Positions 13,131 to 25,639 of a stretch of DNA of 64,000 nt are shown here, piece after piece (position 1 is the first letter of the stretch; each line of letters begins with the position of its first letter). A program made the translations under genes and the position numbers. The stretch comes from Moringa oleifera (taxonomy: Eukaryota > Streptophyta > Magnoliopsida > Brassicales > Moringaceae), in assembly GCA_021397835.1 (NCBI GenBank), contig JAJFZO010000658.1, positions 379,501-443,500 on the forward strand. Reading direction: 5' to 3'. The notes beneath the pieces were generated by a model that was given only the letters and a program-made list of their open reading frames with translations, had not been told where the DNA came from and ran no database searches.

Positions 13131-13429
13131 CAACTCACTGACTGAGTTTGATTGGACAAGTTAGAGGAGCAGTACTTTCTCAGTAGTGGTACAGAGGAAC
13201 CTCGGGTAATGTGGTGGCTGCGGTGCCTGATTCTTGTGAAGATAAGAGAGCCAAGCCTGACCTCTAACCGATTTAACGGATTATATTTCAGTAGTACAGT
13301 AATGCACAAGCCCAGAAGCTGTGTAGGCCCAGTGCTGACGTGGCTACATCTTAAGCCAGTAGCCTCATTAACCGTTGGATCCAACGGGACGCTTATGATC
13401 AATTCATATAAAAAGCTCTGCTTCAGCTC
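13131..13429 (-). promoter_or_regulatory. Upstream region of TAP38
   Basis: About 300 bases upstream of the TAP38 start codon. Open frames on both strands here are short and lack family features. No clear TATA box is visible; the region should contain the 5' UTR and promoter. Confidence 0.35.
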
Positions 13430-13940
13430 CGCTCATGCTGATTAACAAAAGGCGTTACCTTTCATTTATCATTCTCTTTTTTTCTGGCTGAAGCAGATGA
13501 GAGTGCTCACATGCAAGAGTCAAAACTACAGTATGACTAAAACACATATTCTAGTAATGACATAGAATCAAATTACAAAATTCAGCCTTTAACTTGGCAC
13601 TAGAGTTACATGCCTATCTCAAGTTAGGTAAATTCTTCCTTTAAAAAACCAGGTCCTGGTGTGTAAGGGTCAGATTCTGCATATCCATCTGGCCTGTAGA
13701 ACCCTGCATCGTTCACGTGGTTGCTGAGCACGTGAAGGATGGCTTTCTTCGCCCAACATATTCACCTCGGTTTCTTTCGACATACATTTTAGACTCTGCT
13801 GCCACTTTGTTCACAAAATGAAATCGGTTATCCTCTGATAGCAACAGTCTATGAATGTCCACGGTCGACAGCTTTCTCCCTCCCCTTTATCTTCCTTACC
13901 AGCTCCTCGAAGAACGGAACTCGTCCCATTTTGTATACGG
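13430..13940 (-). pseudogene. Fragment of pTAC7 last exon plus 3' flank
   Basis: This stretch matches, in the same orientation, the last exon and 3' flank of the pTAC7 gene at about 28335-28845. Recognisable encoded pieces are the KPGPG..., the YAESDPY region and the DIHRLLLSEDNRF region. The exon is broken by several indels, including one near 13752 where the duplicated reading frame is lost, and the match stops near 13940. The upstream exons are absent, so it is a truncated duplicate. Its presence left of the PMEI array shows that the middle cluster and its neighbours were copied together. Confidence 0.85.
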
Positions 13941-14838
13941 CTTGAAACCATTGCATAAAACCATACGGCATGAATAAAATTTTCAAAATGATTCAATATA
14001 TCAGACTTTTAACATATTTTTATGTACATTCAGAGATTATCAAAACAATATAATAAAAAGCAAAATACTTAGAGTTAGGATCACAATAAATTTGTTATTT
14101 TGGGGATCCATCAGTTCTTCTCCTTCTAACTCTAGTTTTACTTAAATGATTTTGCAAGTTCAATCACATATTTCTCATTTAACTATGATTTAATCTTAGA
14201 AAAAAATTATAATTTTGCAGTCAAATGTGAATTTTATCATAAGAATAAGTTAAAGACAATCAATTATCACATGTCCCTGATAACTAAATATACAAATTAA
14301 AAATTATTTTTTTATGAATATGAAATTAAGATGCTTAATTTGAAGATGACCTAAAAATTAACGCTAATAAACCTGAAGCTCGTATATGATAAACTAGTGA
14401 TAGATTAAAAAAATATATTTCAATAAACTCTAACATTTTTTTGTTTAATTTATTTTTATTTTTTCTTTAAATTAGAAATAAGTATCTATAAAATAAAAAA
14501 TTTGTTTTCATTGCCCTTCATACTCTCTCTTTTAAGTCATTTCCATAGCCCTTTAGAATTTCATGCTTAACGTGATATTTTTAAATTTTTTTCCAAAAAA
14601 GTTATTGACCTATTCATCCAAATCCAAACATTTCATATAGGTTATGTGTTACCTAACCATAAGAAGTATGGAAAAGTTTATTGAAATAAACTCATTTTAG
14701 TTAGATAAGCTTTTATTCTTATGGTAACGCTTATCTTAGAAAAACAAAAACTATATCAATCTTTAATAAAAAAGAAGAGTATAAAATTTATTCAGAGATA
14801 ATTATTATTAATAAAATATTAAAATTTTGCATTTTTCG
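13941..14838. repeat. AT-rich flank of the repeated PMEI unit
   Basis: No gene. The sequence resembles the 3' flank of the other PMEI copies (compare 20700-21280 and 23330-24010), including the recurring 'attgcccac/ttcatactctct' and 'catttcatataggtt' blocks. It is therefore part of the duplicated unit. Confidence 0.6.
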
Positions 14839-15418
14839 TTAACAATCTTCAATATGATTACATTCAATTAGATTTATCACATCTAAAGTGAGAGTAATAA
14901 TAACATTCATATAATTGTTGATGCTTGTTAACAAAAATTTTTGAAATACAAAAAATTCACTAAAACAATTTTCACAATATTTAGCATCGATAAGAACAAC
15001 ACCAATATTCAGATTGAGGGATTGATACACAATTTTGTCTTTGAAATGTAGCATCCCAAAAATTTTTCTCACAATATCAATATTCTTATGATAAGTCTCA
15101 TAGCGCTCCTTGAGACATTGGCTCATGAGATTGTCTCTAGTATTTTTAAGAAGATCAGCAATATGAGAACAATTATAGTGAGATTGATAGTAGTTTCATT
15201 CATAAACGTATGAAAAAAATCTTTTGGATTTAATTTTCAATCACTTCGATGATCAACTTAATCAAAAAGATGTATAAATCTTTGTGTTCGATTTTATTGT
15301 ACAAATCATGAATCAGATCATTTTTATTTTTTCATTGACAGCTTGTACTATTGTACTAAGTAAGAAAAATAAAAGTAAGCAATAAGATAAATATAAAATT
15401 AACAATGGTAAAAGCCAT
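14839..15418 (-). pseudogene. PMEI-like copy A, broken
   Basis: Related to the intact PMEI-like genes at 21282-21875 and 39951-40526. The ATG equivalent is at 15418 and the C-terminal part (SQCLKERYETYHK..., CENCFSE, NLIECNHIE) is still open from about 15126 to 14839. The N-terminal half is frameshifted, the first-helix region that should read DWC is altered, and an in-frame stop follows, so it cannot give a full inhibitor. Confidence 0.85.
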
Positions 15419-15432
15419 ACTTGTTTCTGATG

Positions 15433-15435
<3 letters not shown>

Positions 15436-15469
<34 letters not shown>
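15436..15469. repeat. (AT)n microsatellite
   Basis: About 17 uninterrupted AT dinucleotides, directly upstream of PMEI copy A. Similar AT runs lie in other copies of the unit (about 23615-23640, 40880-40912, 49859-49878). Confidence 0.95.
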
Positions 15470-15470
<1 letters not shown>

Positions 15471-15473
<3 letters not shown>

Positions 15474-16399
15474 TTTTCTCTCATCTTTTTGGTTTCTAAA
15501 AAAGGTATTTAAAAAAAATAAATAACATGAAAATAATTTAAAGATAGAGTATAAATGATAGTAATAATAAATTTCTTAATTTACAAATTTGCCTTTTAGT
15601 CTCAACAAAAAAATATCTAAAAGAAACTTAAATTTGTCAAAATACTTCTTGGGTTTTTCTTTAGTTGATCATGTATAAATTTAAAATCCATTATTTTTTT
15701 GAATCATCCTCAGATTAAGCACTTTGATTTCATCTTTGGAAGCGTATAATCTTTTTACTTTTTTTAATTTAATAATGAGTGATATATATTAGATGGTTAC
15801 CTTTGTATCTTTATGACAAAATACGCATTTGATTATAAATTCATAAAATTTTTTATGATTGAATTATTATAAATAAAGAAACAATCGATTCAGCTTGTAA
15901 ATTTAATAAAATAAAATTAAACCTAAAGCAAGAACATGATTCATGGGTTTATTTGTTTATTTGTTTTTTTTTTTTTTTGGTATTGTTTTGAAGATCTTGA
16001 AATCTTAAAAATCTAAGTTTTCCGCTAATGAATTAAAATTTCGATAGATAAAAAATATTAATTAGTTGCAACACAACTTCATTAAGCAAAATCATATGAA
16101 ATGAAAAGAATCTCAAAAATTAAAAAATAGATTGTTCAAATAAAATCAAACAAGATATTATAAATAAATCTTAATTTAAAAAAATTGTTGATTTATAAAG
16201 TTGTGCTTTTGATGTGGTTGGCGTCTTGTGGCTTTGATATTATATTATATAGTTGAGGTTGGACCTAAACTTGATTGTTTAGTTGGATTGATCATTTCAA
16301 TTTAGTTTGATTAGGCTATAGTCTAACTCAGAGAAAGTCTAGATAATCTAAATTTAAAAAAAAAAAGATTAGTGCTTTTTGACTGTACTTAACTGGTCT
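15471..16399. repeat. Upstream flank of PMEI copy A
   Basis: AT-rich non-coding sequence collinear with the upstream flanks of copies B, C and D (for example 19150-20050, 21950-22700 and 24650-25500). Shared blocks include 'gagtgatatatatta' and 'gttgcaacac'. No gene. Confidence 0.6.
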
Positions 16400-16815
16400 T
16401 TTAATATAGGTAAGACCTGTCTTACAAATGAAGAAAGAAAGGAAAAAAAGAAAAATCTTTAATCTACACCACAAATCACCTTGTGCATCAGTAAGGTAGC
16501 AACTGCACATGGTGGGTGCTGACGTTTTACTTTAATTATTTATAAGATGTTAAGTAAGCCAAAAAGAAGGATTGAAACCAAGAATACACTATCACCCTGT
16601 TTCTTCCCTTACCAAATTAATTAATTACCAATATTTATGTGATCATTTCTTAACATTAATCTCCACAACATTAAATGCATTCAAACGGATCTCTTTTGCT
16701 CACAATGGTAAGCATTGCGTCTGAATCATCTTCTACGGCTAATAACATTAAGCATTTGCCCGAATCATCTTCCATTGCTAACACTAGTAAGCATCACAAT
16801 AATTTTGAAACCAAT
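16400..16815 (+). repeat. Segment P, copy 0 (degenerate)
   Basis: Matches 25640-26000 in the same orientation: the 'aaccaagaatacact' block, 'cggatctctttt' and a frame related to ...SSSVANNSKHH. Here the frame is rearranged (ESSSTANN..., ESSSIANTSKHHNN, about 16720-16815). It meets the bL9-derived fragment at about 16815. Confidence 0.65.
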
Positions 16816-16819
16816 TGTT

Positions 16820-18171
16820 TGGTATACTGCCCTATATTTCATGCAATCATATTCTTTTATTTATTCATGGGAATGGAAATAGTTTACATCTACTCCAACA
16901 AAATTGCCTCAGTGACTTGAAGAACTGGTGAGGGATAAAAGGTCTCATGATTGAATCCGTTAGGGAGTCAAAAAAAAGAAAAAGATCTTACATTATTCTT
17001 GGAGATTGTCTTGTAGGGTGAAAACTGCTTGCTCGAGTTTTCCATGCTGCCTTGGGTGGGTTCCTGGAATTAGAAAAAGTAAAGAAATAGTTTAAATCTG
17101 TATAGGATGGGATAATATGTTTCCAAGTGTGCTAACTAATCCAATGACATGCTAATTAGAAGAAAAAGAACACTTGTTGAGAGGTGGTGTTGTCATTGGA
17201 GCTTGCCGCTATAAATTGTTGGCAAACTGATCTTAAACTTTATCTTGTACCTCCCATGCAATGGTAGATCATTTTAGCTATATAAAATTGGAGAGATTAA
17301 GCATCCTAGTCTTTTACTTTCTAGATATATATGAAGGTTGAGCGTCATTGGGTATGATCTAATAATTGCAAATGGTTGGCTACATTATCTCATATTGAGG
17401 TCCTTAATTATGGAGAGTTAGATTCCAATGAGATGTTTCATGAAGTTGTTTTTGCTACAAGCCACTGGGGTCATTTGCTAGCATTCCAGAGGTAGCTTCT
17501 ACTAAACATTAAAACTAGAATTTGATATAATTCTTTTGTTCGTGCATTTTTTCCCCAAAATTTTTGTTGCTCTGTTGATACAATTCTTACGCTTTTTTTC
17601 AGGTAGTAAGGCAGATTTCTGTATGCAACCAGCCTGAAAACTTGTATCTGCCATCACCTTTGGCAATTTTGAAAGTGTCATTTGGATAATTGCTAAGGTC
17701 CATTCTACTGTTATGGGGGGAAGGTTCATTGGACTTTTAAAGTTAAAGTTCAGAGTAAATAAAGAGCAGCTATGGAGCTTGATGGGATCCCAGATGATAA
17801 TTTTAGTTTTTTCATTGTAGCAATGAGTCTAGCTTGATTTAGTTAACTATTATAATGAGAATGAAGTTATTTTGGGACTATGACATGAAATTGATTATCA
17901 GAACTATCTATCTTGACCAAGTTGTGAATCATATGAGTGCACTTGATTATTGTGACACATGACAAGGAATCAAATATTTGCTATATGGTCACAATAATGT
18001 CTTTTCAACTGGGTTATTTTTTGTATTATGTTGTCTAAATCAGATTAGTAAAAATTATTACTCTTCATGTTCAAAGAACTATAAACTCTAATGCTTATAT
18101 GAGTAGTTAATTTTTGAAGTAGAATAATGTATTATTAAGAATTTTATTAATATTCTATTCACTTTACTTAA
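16820..18171 (+). pseudogene. 3' fragment of the organellar bL9 gene, inverted copy
   Basis: Reads as the reverse complement of about 50583-51985: part of intron 4, the last exon and the 3' flank of the bL9 gene. The exon copy begins at about 17604 (GTAGTAAGGCAG against GTAGCAAGGCAG) and lacks a short block after 'TTTGGCAA', and an in-frame stop follows, so it encodes nothing. The upstream four exons are absent. It lies between PMEI copies A and B, as the native gene lies beyond PMEI copy G on the opposite arm. It is part of the mirror-image duplication. Confidence 0.88.
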
Positions 18172-18175
18172 CCGC

Positions 18176-18284
18176 AAATCTAAGAGAATTTTAAATCTAA
18201 GAGAACATAAAATCTAAGAGAATTTTAGAAAATTTGTTGTCATTGCCCACTATATTCTCTTAGATTTAAAATTCTCTTAGATTT
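18176..18284. repeat. Short inverted repeat (34-bp arms)
   Basis: The 34 bases at 18176-18209 are the reverse complement of 18251-18284 with one mismatch. Each arm holds the motif AATCTAAGAGAA twice, and a partial extra copy lies in the 41-base loop. The sequence can fold into a hairpin. It may be a decayed small element or an expansion of the unit's own 'tctcttagatttt' motif, which occurs singly near 21020-21050 and 23755-23780. Confidence 0.8.
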
Positions 18285-18561
18285 TATGCTTAACATAATT
18301 ATTTTTAAAATTAAAAAAAAAACAATTATAATGTACCCATACAAACCAAACATTTCATATAAGTTGCTTGTTATCTAACTCATATGAAATATACAAAAGT
18401 TTATCGAAATAAGATGAATCAACTTTCTGTTTTATGGTAAACTTGATTTAAAGAAACTATCTCAATCCCAAATAAAAAGATGAGCAAAACATTTATTACT
18501 ATCAATGCAATATTAAAATTTTACATTTTTCAATAACAAAACTTAATATGATTACATTCAA

Positions 18562-19113
18562 TTAGTTTATTAGATCTAAAGTGATAGTAATAATGACATT
18601 CGTACAATTATTGATGCTTGTTAACGGAGATTTTTGAAATATAATGGGTTCACTAAAGCATTTTTCACAAGATTTAGCATCTTCAAAAGCAACATCAATG
18701 TTTGTGTTGACGAAGTGGTACCCATATTTGTCTTCAAAATATATCATCCCGAAAAGACTTCTTCATAATGATAACATCCTTGAAATAAGTATCATATCCT
18801 GAGACATTGTTCGATAAGATCGTTTCTAGTATTTTAAAAGAGATCAGCATTATACGGAATAATTGTAGTGAGATTAACAATACTCTAATCCAAAAATATA
18901 CGAAGCAAACCTCTCGGATCTGATTTTAAATCACTTCGAGGATTAGATTCAATCAATGAGATGCAAAAATCTTTGTATTCAACTTTAATTGTTGCACCGG
19001 TCATGAATCAGATCTCTTTTATTTTTTTCATTGTCAACTTGTGTTATTATACTCGATAAGAGAACAAACAAGAACAATAAGACAAACATAAAATTAACAA
19101 TAACAAAAGTCAT
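18562..19113 (-). pseudogene. PMEI-like copy B, broken
   Basis: Collinear with the intact copy at 21282-21875. The signal-peptide ATG is at 19113. Frameshifts separate the N-terminal half (DPRSDLKSDPRGL-like) from the C-terminal part (IYFEDKYGYHFVNTNI..., CEKCFSEP, NVIITITLDLIN). An early stop removes the last residues. The mirror partner appears to be copy G at 48929-49497, since both lie next to bL9 sequence. Confidence 0.85.
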
Positions 19114-21281
19114 ATCTTGTTTTTGATACAAAGAAAAAAGAACTACAATTTTTTCTCTCTTAGAAACGAGATTTTAAACAAATAAGTAGAAAAAAATGAA
19201 AATAATTTAAAGAGAGAACTTAAATGACAATAGCAATAAATTTCTTAATTTACATATCTAACTTTTTAGTGTCATGGATAAATTATTTTTTTTTTAAAAA
19301 AATTGAACTTATTAGAATGCCTCTTGTTTTTTTTTTTTAGTTCATAATATATAAGGGTAATGTTCATTAAGTTAATCTTTTTTCAAATCATCCTCAAATT
19401 AATTACTTCGGTTTTATCTATAGGAGGACATAATCTTTTTATTTATTTGTTTAATAATGAGTGATATATATTAGGTCATTACTTTTTTTATTTTTATGAC
19501 AAAATATACATATGATTCTAAACTCATAAATTTTTTATGACTAAATCATTATTAATAAAGAAACAATTGATTCGATTTATAAATTCAATAAATTAAATTA
19601 AATCTAAAGCTAGAAGATGAGTAAGTGATTGAAAAACCAGATAATTTGTTTTTTTGATTTTTTTTTAAGATCTTGAGATTTTAAAAATCTAAATTTTCCA
19701 CTTATGAGTTTTATCGATATGAAAAATATTAAATAGTTGCAACACAAGCTCATTAAGCAAGATTATATGAAATGAAAAGAACTTATAATTGAAAAGAATC
19801 GCAAAAATTAAAGAACAGATTGTTGAAATCAAATCAAATAACATATTACGATTTTATGATTAAAATTTTAATTCAAAAAAATTGGTAATTTATAAGTTGT
19901 GCTTTTGAAGTGGTTGATGTCTTATGGCTCAGACATTATATTATACTGTTGATGTTGGTCTTAAACTTGATTTTTTAAAGGAGCTGATCATTGCAATTTA
20001 TTGTGATTGGGTTTCAATCTAATTTAGAAAAAGTCTAAAAATCCAAATTGTATATATCACCACCTTTGATAACTTTTAATTTTGTAAGAAATTATTGTAA
20101 GTAGCTAATTTTTAAAGTAGAATAATATAAGTAGGATTAATGCTTTATCTGCTTTACTTAACTACTCCTTCGATATGGATAAAACCTGTCTTATAAATGA
20201 AAAAAAGAAAAAAATTCTTAATTTATACCAAAATTACCTTATGCATTAATAAGATAACAGATGTACATAATTTTGATCTTTCAATATAGATAAGATTTAT
20301 TTTTACCAAAAAAATTAATATACATAATTAATCAAAAAATATTCGTGAGAAATTAAGCTCAAATACCTTATGCATTATGATCGTTAAATAGGTAGCATAT
20401 GATCGATGCTAATATTTTACTTAATTATCGACAGGACATTAAGGATTTAAACCATAAAGAATATCGATATTTTATCACCTCTTTAAGAAGGAAAAGACAG
20501 TTTATATATTTTTAGTTTTCAAAATTTTTATATTAACATGATTCAATTGGCTTACTTTTAACTTATTTATATTTATATTAAAAATATTATCAAAATGATA
20601 TAAATAAATTAATCATAATATATTCAGCACTTTGAAATTTTTATTTTATATTTTAATTTTAATTTTATTTAATTCTATTTTCTTTACAATGATTTAATAA
20701 TAAAAAATATGATTTTATAATCAAATGTGAATTTTATTATAATAATAAAGAGATAATCATCTATGAGATATTACTAGTCACCAAATATACACACACAAGA
20801 AATATTTTATTTTTGAACATGAAATTAAGATGCTTAATTTGAAAATGATCCAAAAATTAACTTAATAAGCTTTAAGTCCATGTATGATATATTAGCGATA
20901 AATCAATATATATATCAGTAAACATGAGCTTTAGTTTGTTTAATTCATCTTTTACTTGAGATTATAAGACCAATAGATAGCTATAAATTGGAAAATTTGT
21001 TGTCATTGCCCACAATGTTCTCTTGGATTTTCATATTCTTTTAGATTTTATGCCTAACATAATTATTTCTAAAATTAAAAAAACAATTGCAAAGTACTCA
21101 TCTAAGCCAAACATTTCATATAGGTTGCTTGTTATCTAACTTGTATGAAATATACAAAAGTTTATCAAAATAAGATGGATCAACTTTTAGTTCTATGGTA
21201 AACTTGACTTAAAAAAGCTATCTCAACCCCAAATAAAAAGAAGAGCAAAACATTTATTATTATTAATGCAATATTAAAATT
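19114..21281. repeat. Spacer of the PMEI repeat unit (B-C)
   Basis: AT-rich non-coding sequence, closely matched block by block by 21950-24010. The period between copies B, C and D is about 2.72-2.73 kb. No gene-like frame. Confidence 0.7.
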
Positions 21282-21875
21282 TTACATTTTCCAATAACAA
21301 AACTCAATATGATTACATTCAATTAAATTTATTAGATCTAAAGTGATAGTAGTAATGACATTCATATAATCATTGATACTTGTTAACGGAGATTTTTGAA
21401 AAATAGGGGGTTCACTAAAGCATTTTTCACAAGATTTTGCATCTTCGAAAACAACACCAATATTCACGTTGAGGAAGCGGTACCCATACTTGTCTTTGAA
21501 ATATATCATCCCGAGAGACTTCTTCATAATAATAAGATCCTTGAAATAAGTGTCATAGCACTCCTCGAGACATTGTCTGGTAAGATTGTCTCTAGTATTT
21601 TTAAGAAGATTAGCAATATGCGGAACAATTGTAGTGAGATTAACAATACTTCGATCCATAAATATACGAAGAAAACCTCTTGGATCTGACTTTAAATTAC
21701 TTCGAGGATCAGATTCAATCAAAGAGATACAAAAATTTTTGTATTCGACTTTGTTGCACCAGTCATGAATCAGATCTCTTTTGTTTTCTTCATCGTCAGC
21801 CTGTGCTGTTACACTTGGTAAGAGAACGAAAGCAAGCAATAAGACAAACATAAAATTAACAATAGCAGAAGTCAT
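21282..21875 (-). CDS. PMEI/invertase-inhibitor-like secreted protein (copy C, intact)
   Basis: An uninterrupted single-exon frame of 197 residues. I start at the ATG at 21875, which begins a typical signal peptide (FVLLLAFVLLPSVTAQA, cleavage near 25). The frame continues upstream to an ATG at 21923, but that extension would put basic residues before the signal and is not kept in the other copies. The PMEI four-helix pattern is visible: Cys40 and Cys49 (spaced C-x8-C) of the helical hairpin, Cys102/Cys106 and Cys149/Cys152, then SPLTSIN and a long C-terminal helix. Family members bind pectin methylesterase or acid invertase in the wall and block them; which target applies here cannot be read from sequence. 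It lies divergently to the PME at 26673. It is the only intact copy in the left arm. Confidence 0.87.
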   Translation of the reverse strand: MTSAIVNFMFVLLLAFVLLPSVTAQADDEENKRDLIHDWCNKVEYKNFCISLIESDPRSNLKSDPRGFLRIFMDRSIVNLTTIVPHIANLLKNTRDNLTRQCLEECYDTYFKDLIIMKKSLGMIYFKDKYGYRFLNVNIGVVFEDAKSCEKCFSEPPIFQKSPLTSINDYMNVITTITLDLINLIECNHIEFCYWKM

Positions 21876-23590
21876 ACCTTGTTTTTTATACAAAGAAAAG
21901 AGACCTACAATTTTTTCTCTCATAGAAATGAGATTTTAAACAAAAAAACTAGAAAAAAAATGGAAATAATTTAAGGAGCGAACTTAAATGATAATAGTAA
22001 TAAATTTCCTAATTTACATATCTAGCTTTTTAGTCTCAATCAAATCATCCTCAAATTAATCGCTTTGGCTTTGTCTTTGGGAGGACATAATCTTTTTTTT
22101 TTAAATAATGAATGTATGTATTAGGTGATTATTTTTTTTATTTTTATGACAAAATATCCATATGATTCTAAATTCATAAATTTTTTATGACTAAATCATT
22201 ATTAATAAAGAAACAATTGATTCGATTTATAAATTTGATAAAATTAAATTAAAGCTAAAGCTAGAAGATGAGTAAGTGGTTGAAAAACTAGGTAATTTAT
22301 TTTTTTTGGTATGTTTTTTTTTTTAAGATCTTGAGATTTTAAAAATCTAAAATTTCCACTTATGAGTTTTATCGACATGAAAAATATTAAATAGTTGCAA
22401 CACAAGTTCATTAAGCAAGATTATATGAAATGAAAAGAACTCATAATTAAAAAAGAATCTCAAAATTAAAGAACGGATTATTGAAATCAAATCAAATAAG
22501 ATATTAAGATTTTATGATTAAAATTTTAATTCAAAAAAATTGTTGATTTATAAGTTATGCTTTTGATGTGGTCGATGTCTTGTTGCTCAAACATTATATT
22601 ATACTGTTGATGTTGGTCTTAAACTTGATTTTTTAGGGGGTTGATAATTGTAATTTATTGTGATTAGGCTACAGTCTAATTTAGAGAAAGTCTAGATAAT
22701 CCAAATTGTATCTATCACCACCTTTGATAACTTTCAATTTTGTAAGAAATTATTGTAAGTAGCTAATTTTTGAAGTAGAATAATATAAGTAGGATTAATG
22801 CGCTATCCACTTTACTTAACTACTCCTTCGATATGGACAAAACCTGTCTTATAAATTAAAAAAAAAAGAGAAAATTTTTAATTTATACTAAAATTACCTT
22901 ATGCATTAATAAGATAACGGATGCACATAACTTTGATCTTTAAATATAGATAAGATTTATTTTTACCAAAAAATTAATATACATAATTAATCAAAAAATA
23001 TTCGTGAGAAACTAAGCTCAAGTACCTTATGCATTATGATCATTGAATAGGTAGCATATGATCGATGCTAATGTTTTACTTAATTATTGATAGGATATTA
23101 AGGATTTAAACCATAAAGAATATCAATATTTTATCACCTCTTTAAGAAGGAAAGACTGTTCATATATTTTTAGTTTTCAAAATTATTATATTAACATGAT
23201 TCAATTGGCTTAATTCTCACTTATTTATATTTATATTAAAAAATTATTAAAATGGTATTAATAAAAATCAAAATATTTAAGAGAAATAGTCACATTATAT
23301 TTACCATTTTGAGAATTTATTTTTTCTTTAATTTTAATTTTATTTTAATCGTTTTGCAAATTGCGTAAATTATTTTTCTTTTAGAAATGATTTAATAATA
23401 AAAAAGTATTTGTAATTGAATGTGAATTTCATTGTAATAATAGAGAGATAACCATCTATTACCTATTATTCATCATTAAGTACAATCTAAAAGAAAGAAT
23501 TATTTCATTTCTGAATATGAGATCTAGGTGCTTAATTTGAAAATGCCTTAAAAATTCACCTAATAAACTTTTAAGTTCACATATCATTTA

Positions 23591-23628
<38 letters not shown>

Positions 23629-24011
23629 GTATATATATATATCAATAAGCTTTAATTTTTTTGTTTAATTTATTTTTTTACTTTAGATTTTAAGAGTAAT
23701 AGCCGACTATAACTTAGAAAATGTTTTGCCATTGCCTTTTAAATTCTCTTCGATTCCCATATTCTCTTAGATTTTATGCTTAACATAATTTTTTAAAATA
23801 AAAAAAATTATGAACGTACCCATCCAAAACCAAACATTTTATATAGGTGATATGATACTTAACTCATATGAAGTATGTAAAACTTTATTGAAATAAGATA
23901 TCAACTTTTAGTTTTATAATAACCTTGACTTAAAAAAAGTATATTGATCCCAAATAAAAAGAAGATCAAAACATTTATTATTATCAATCTAATATCAAAA
24001 TTTTATATCTT
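21876..24011. repeat. Spacer of the PMEI repeat unit (C-D), with CT/AT microsatellite
   Basis: Non-coding copy of the unit spacer. A (CT)12 tract at 23591-23614 followed by an AT tract to 23640 lies near the 3' side of copy D. No gene. Confidence 0.7.
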
Positions 24012-24578
24012 CTAATAACAAGATTCAATATGATTACATTCATTTAAATTTATCATATCTAAAATGACAGTAGTGATAACATTCATATAATTATTGATAT
24101 TTATTAACGGAGATTCACCAAAATATTTTTCACAAAATATAGCATCTTTAGAAACAATGCTGATATTTATGTTGAGGAAATAGTATTCAGATTTGTCTTT
24201 GAAATATATCATTTCAAAAGACTTCTTCATAGTAATAAGATCCCTGAAATAAGTATTATAGCGCTTTCCTAGACATTATTTGGTAAAATTGTCTCTAGTA
24301 TTTTTAAGAAGATCAATAATATGCGAAACAATTGTAGTGAGATTAGTAATACTTTGATCCATAAATATACGAAGAAGGCCTCTTGGATCTAATTTTAAAT
24401 TGCTTCGAGGATTAAATTTAATCAAAGAGATGCAAAAATCTTTGTATTCGGCTTTGTTGCACTAGTCATGAATCAGATCTCTTTTGTTTTCTTAGTTGAC
24501 AGCTTGTACTATTATACTTGGTAAGAGAACAAAAGTAAGCAATAAGAAAAATATAAAATTAACAATAGTGAAAGTCAT
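24012..24578 (-). pseudogene. PMEI-like copy D, broken
   Basis: The ATG equivalent is at 24578 and the leader is recognisable. A change to TAG in the 'DWC' region (near 24468) and a TAA in the 'QCLGECY' region (near 24280) break the frame. Only the C-terminal 72 residues (KKSFEMIYFKDKSEYYF... to the stop at 24012) are open. It is nearest to the PME at 26673 in the left arm and is the mirror partner of the intact copy at 39951. Confidence 0.85.
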
Positions 24579-25639
24579 ACTTTGTTTCTGATGCAAAGAA
24601 AAGAGATTTATAATTTTTTTCTCCTATAAATGAAATTTTAAATAGATAAATAGAAAAAAATAAAAATGTCTTAAAAGTGAGAACATAAATGACTATAATA
24701 ATAAATTTTCTTATTTATAAATTCATATTTTCCATCACAAAGATTTTTTTAAAGAAAAATAAATTTATCGAAACACTTCTTGGATTTTTATTTTATTTTT
24801 TGGTTCATCATATATAAACTTAATGTTTATGAAGTAAATTTTCTTTTTGAATCATTCTTCAGTTAAGCACTTTGATTTTATCTTTGGAAGGAAATAATTT
24901 TTTTATTTTTTATTTAATAATGAGTAATATATATTAAATGATTACCTTTTCATTCTTGTGATAAAATATACGTTTGATTATAAATTCATAAATTTTTTAT
25001 AGTTAAATCATTATTAACAAAGTAACAATTGATTTTACTTGTAAATTTAATAAAATAAAATTAAAACTAAAGCTGAAACATAAGTAGGTGGTTGAAAAAT
25101 ACTGTAAATGATTCTCTATAGAATTTTTTTTTAAGTATTGTTTTGAAAACCTTGAAATTCTAAAAATCTAAAATTTTCATTTATGAATTGAAACTTCCAT
25201 AGATAAAAAATATTAACTAGTTGCAACAAAATGTTATTAAGCATACTTTTTTGAAATGAAAAGAACTTATCATTGAATTAATTATTTAAATAAAAGTTAA
25301 ATAAAATATTATGATTTTATGATTGAAATTTTAATTTAAAAAATATTGATTTATAAATTATACTTTAGACTTGACCGGTGTCTTGTGTCTTAGACATTAT
25401 TTTATATAGTTGAGATTGTGCCTAAACTTAAAATTTTTTTAATTTGGTTGATCATTACAATTTAGTGTGATTGGTTATAACCTAACATAGAGAAAATTCA
25501 AATAATCCAAATTGTATTTGTCATCACCTTTGATGCAACTTTTAGTTTTGCAAGAAATCACTATAGATAGCTAATTTTTGAAGTAAAATAATATAAGTAA
25601 GATTAGGGCTTTGTCGACTCTACATAACTGCTCCTTCAA
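24579..25639. repeat. Upstream flank of PMEI copy D
   Basis: Non-coding sequence, AT-rich. It is the mirror image of about 38900-39930 in the right arm (shared 'gtcaaatcaattg', 'cctccttcaatatgg' type blocks). No gene. Confidence 0.6.

Noticed and set aside
13152..13445. 97-codon plus-strand frame upstream of TAP38
   Set aside because: No ATG-led start with family features; it overlaps the expected TAP38 promoter and the minus-strand frame in the same place is equally open.
21876..21923. N-terminal extension of PMEI copy C from the ATG at 21923
   Set aside because: It would bury the signal peptide behind a basic stretch, and other copies lack the equivalent ATG; the ATG at 21875 matches copy E.
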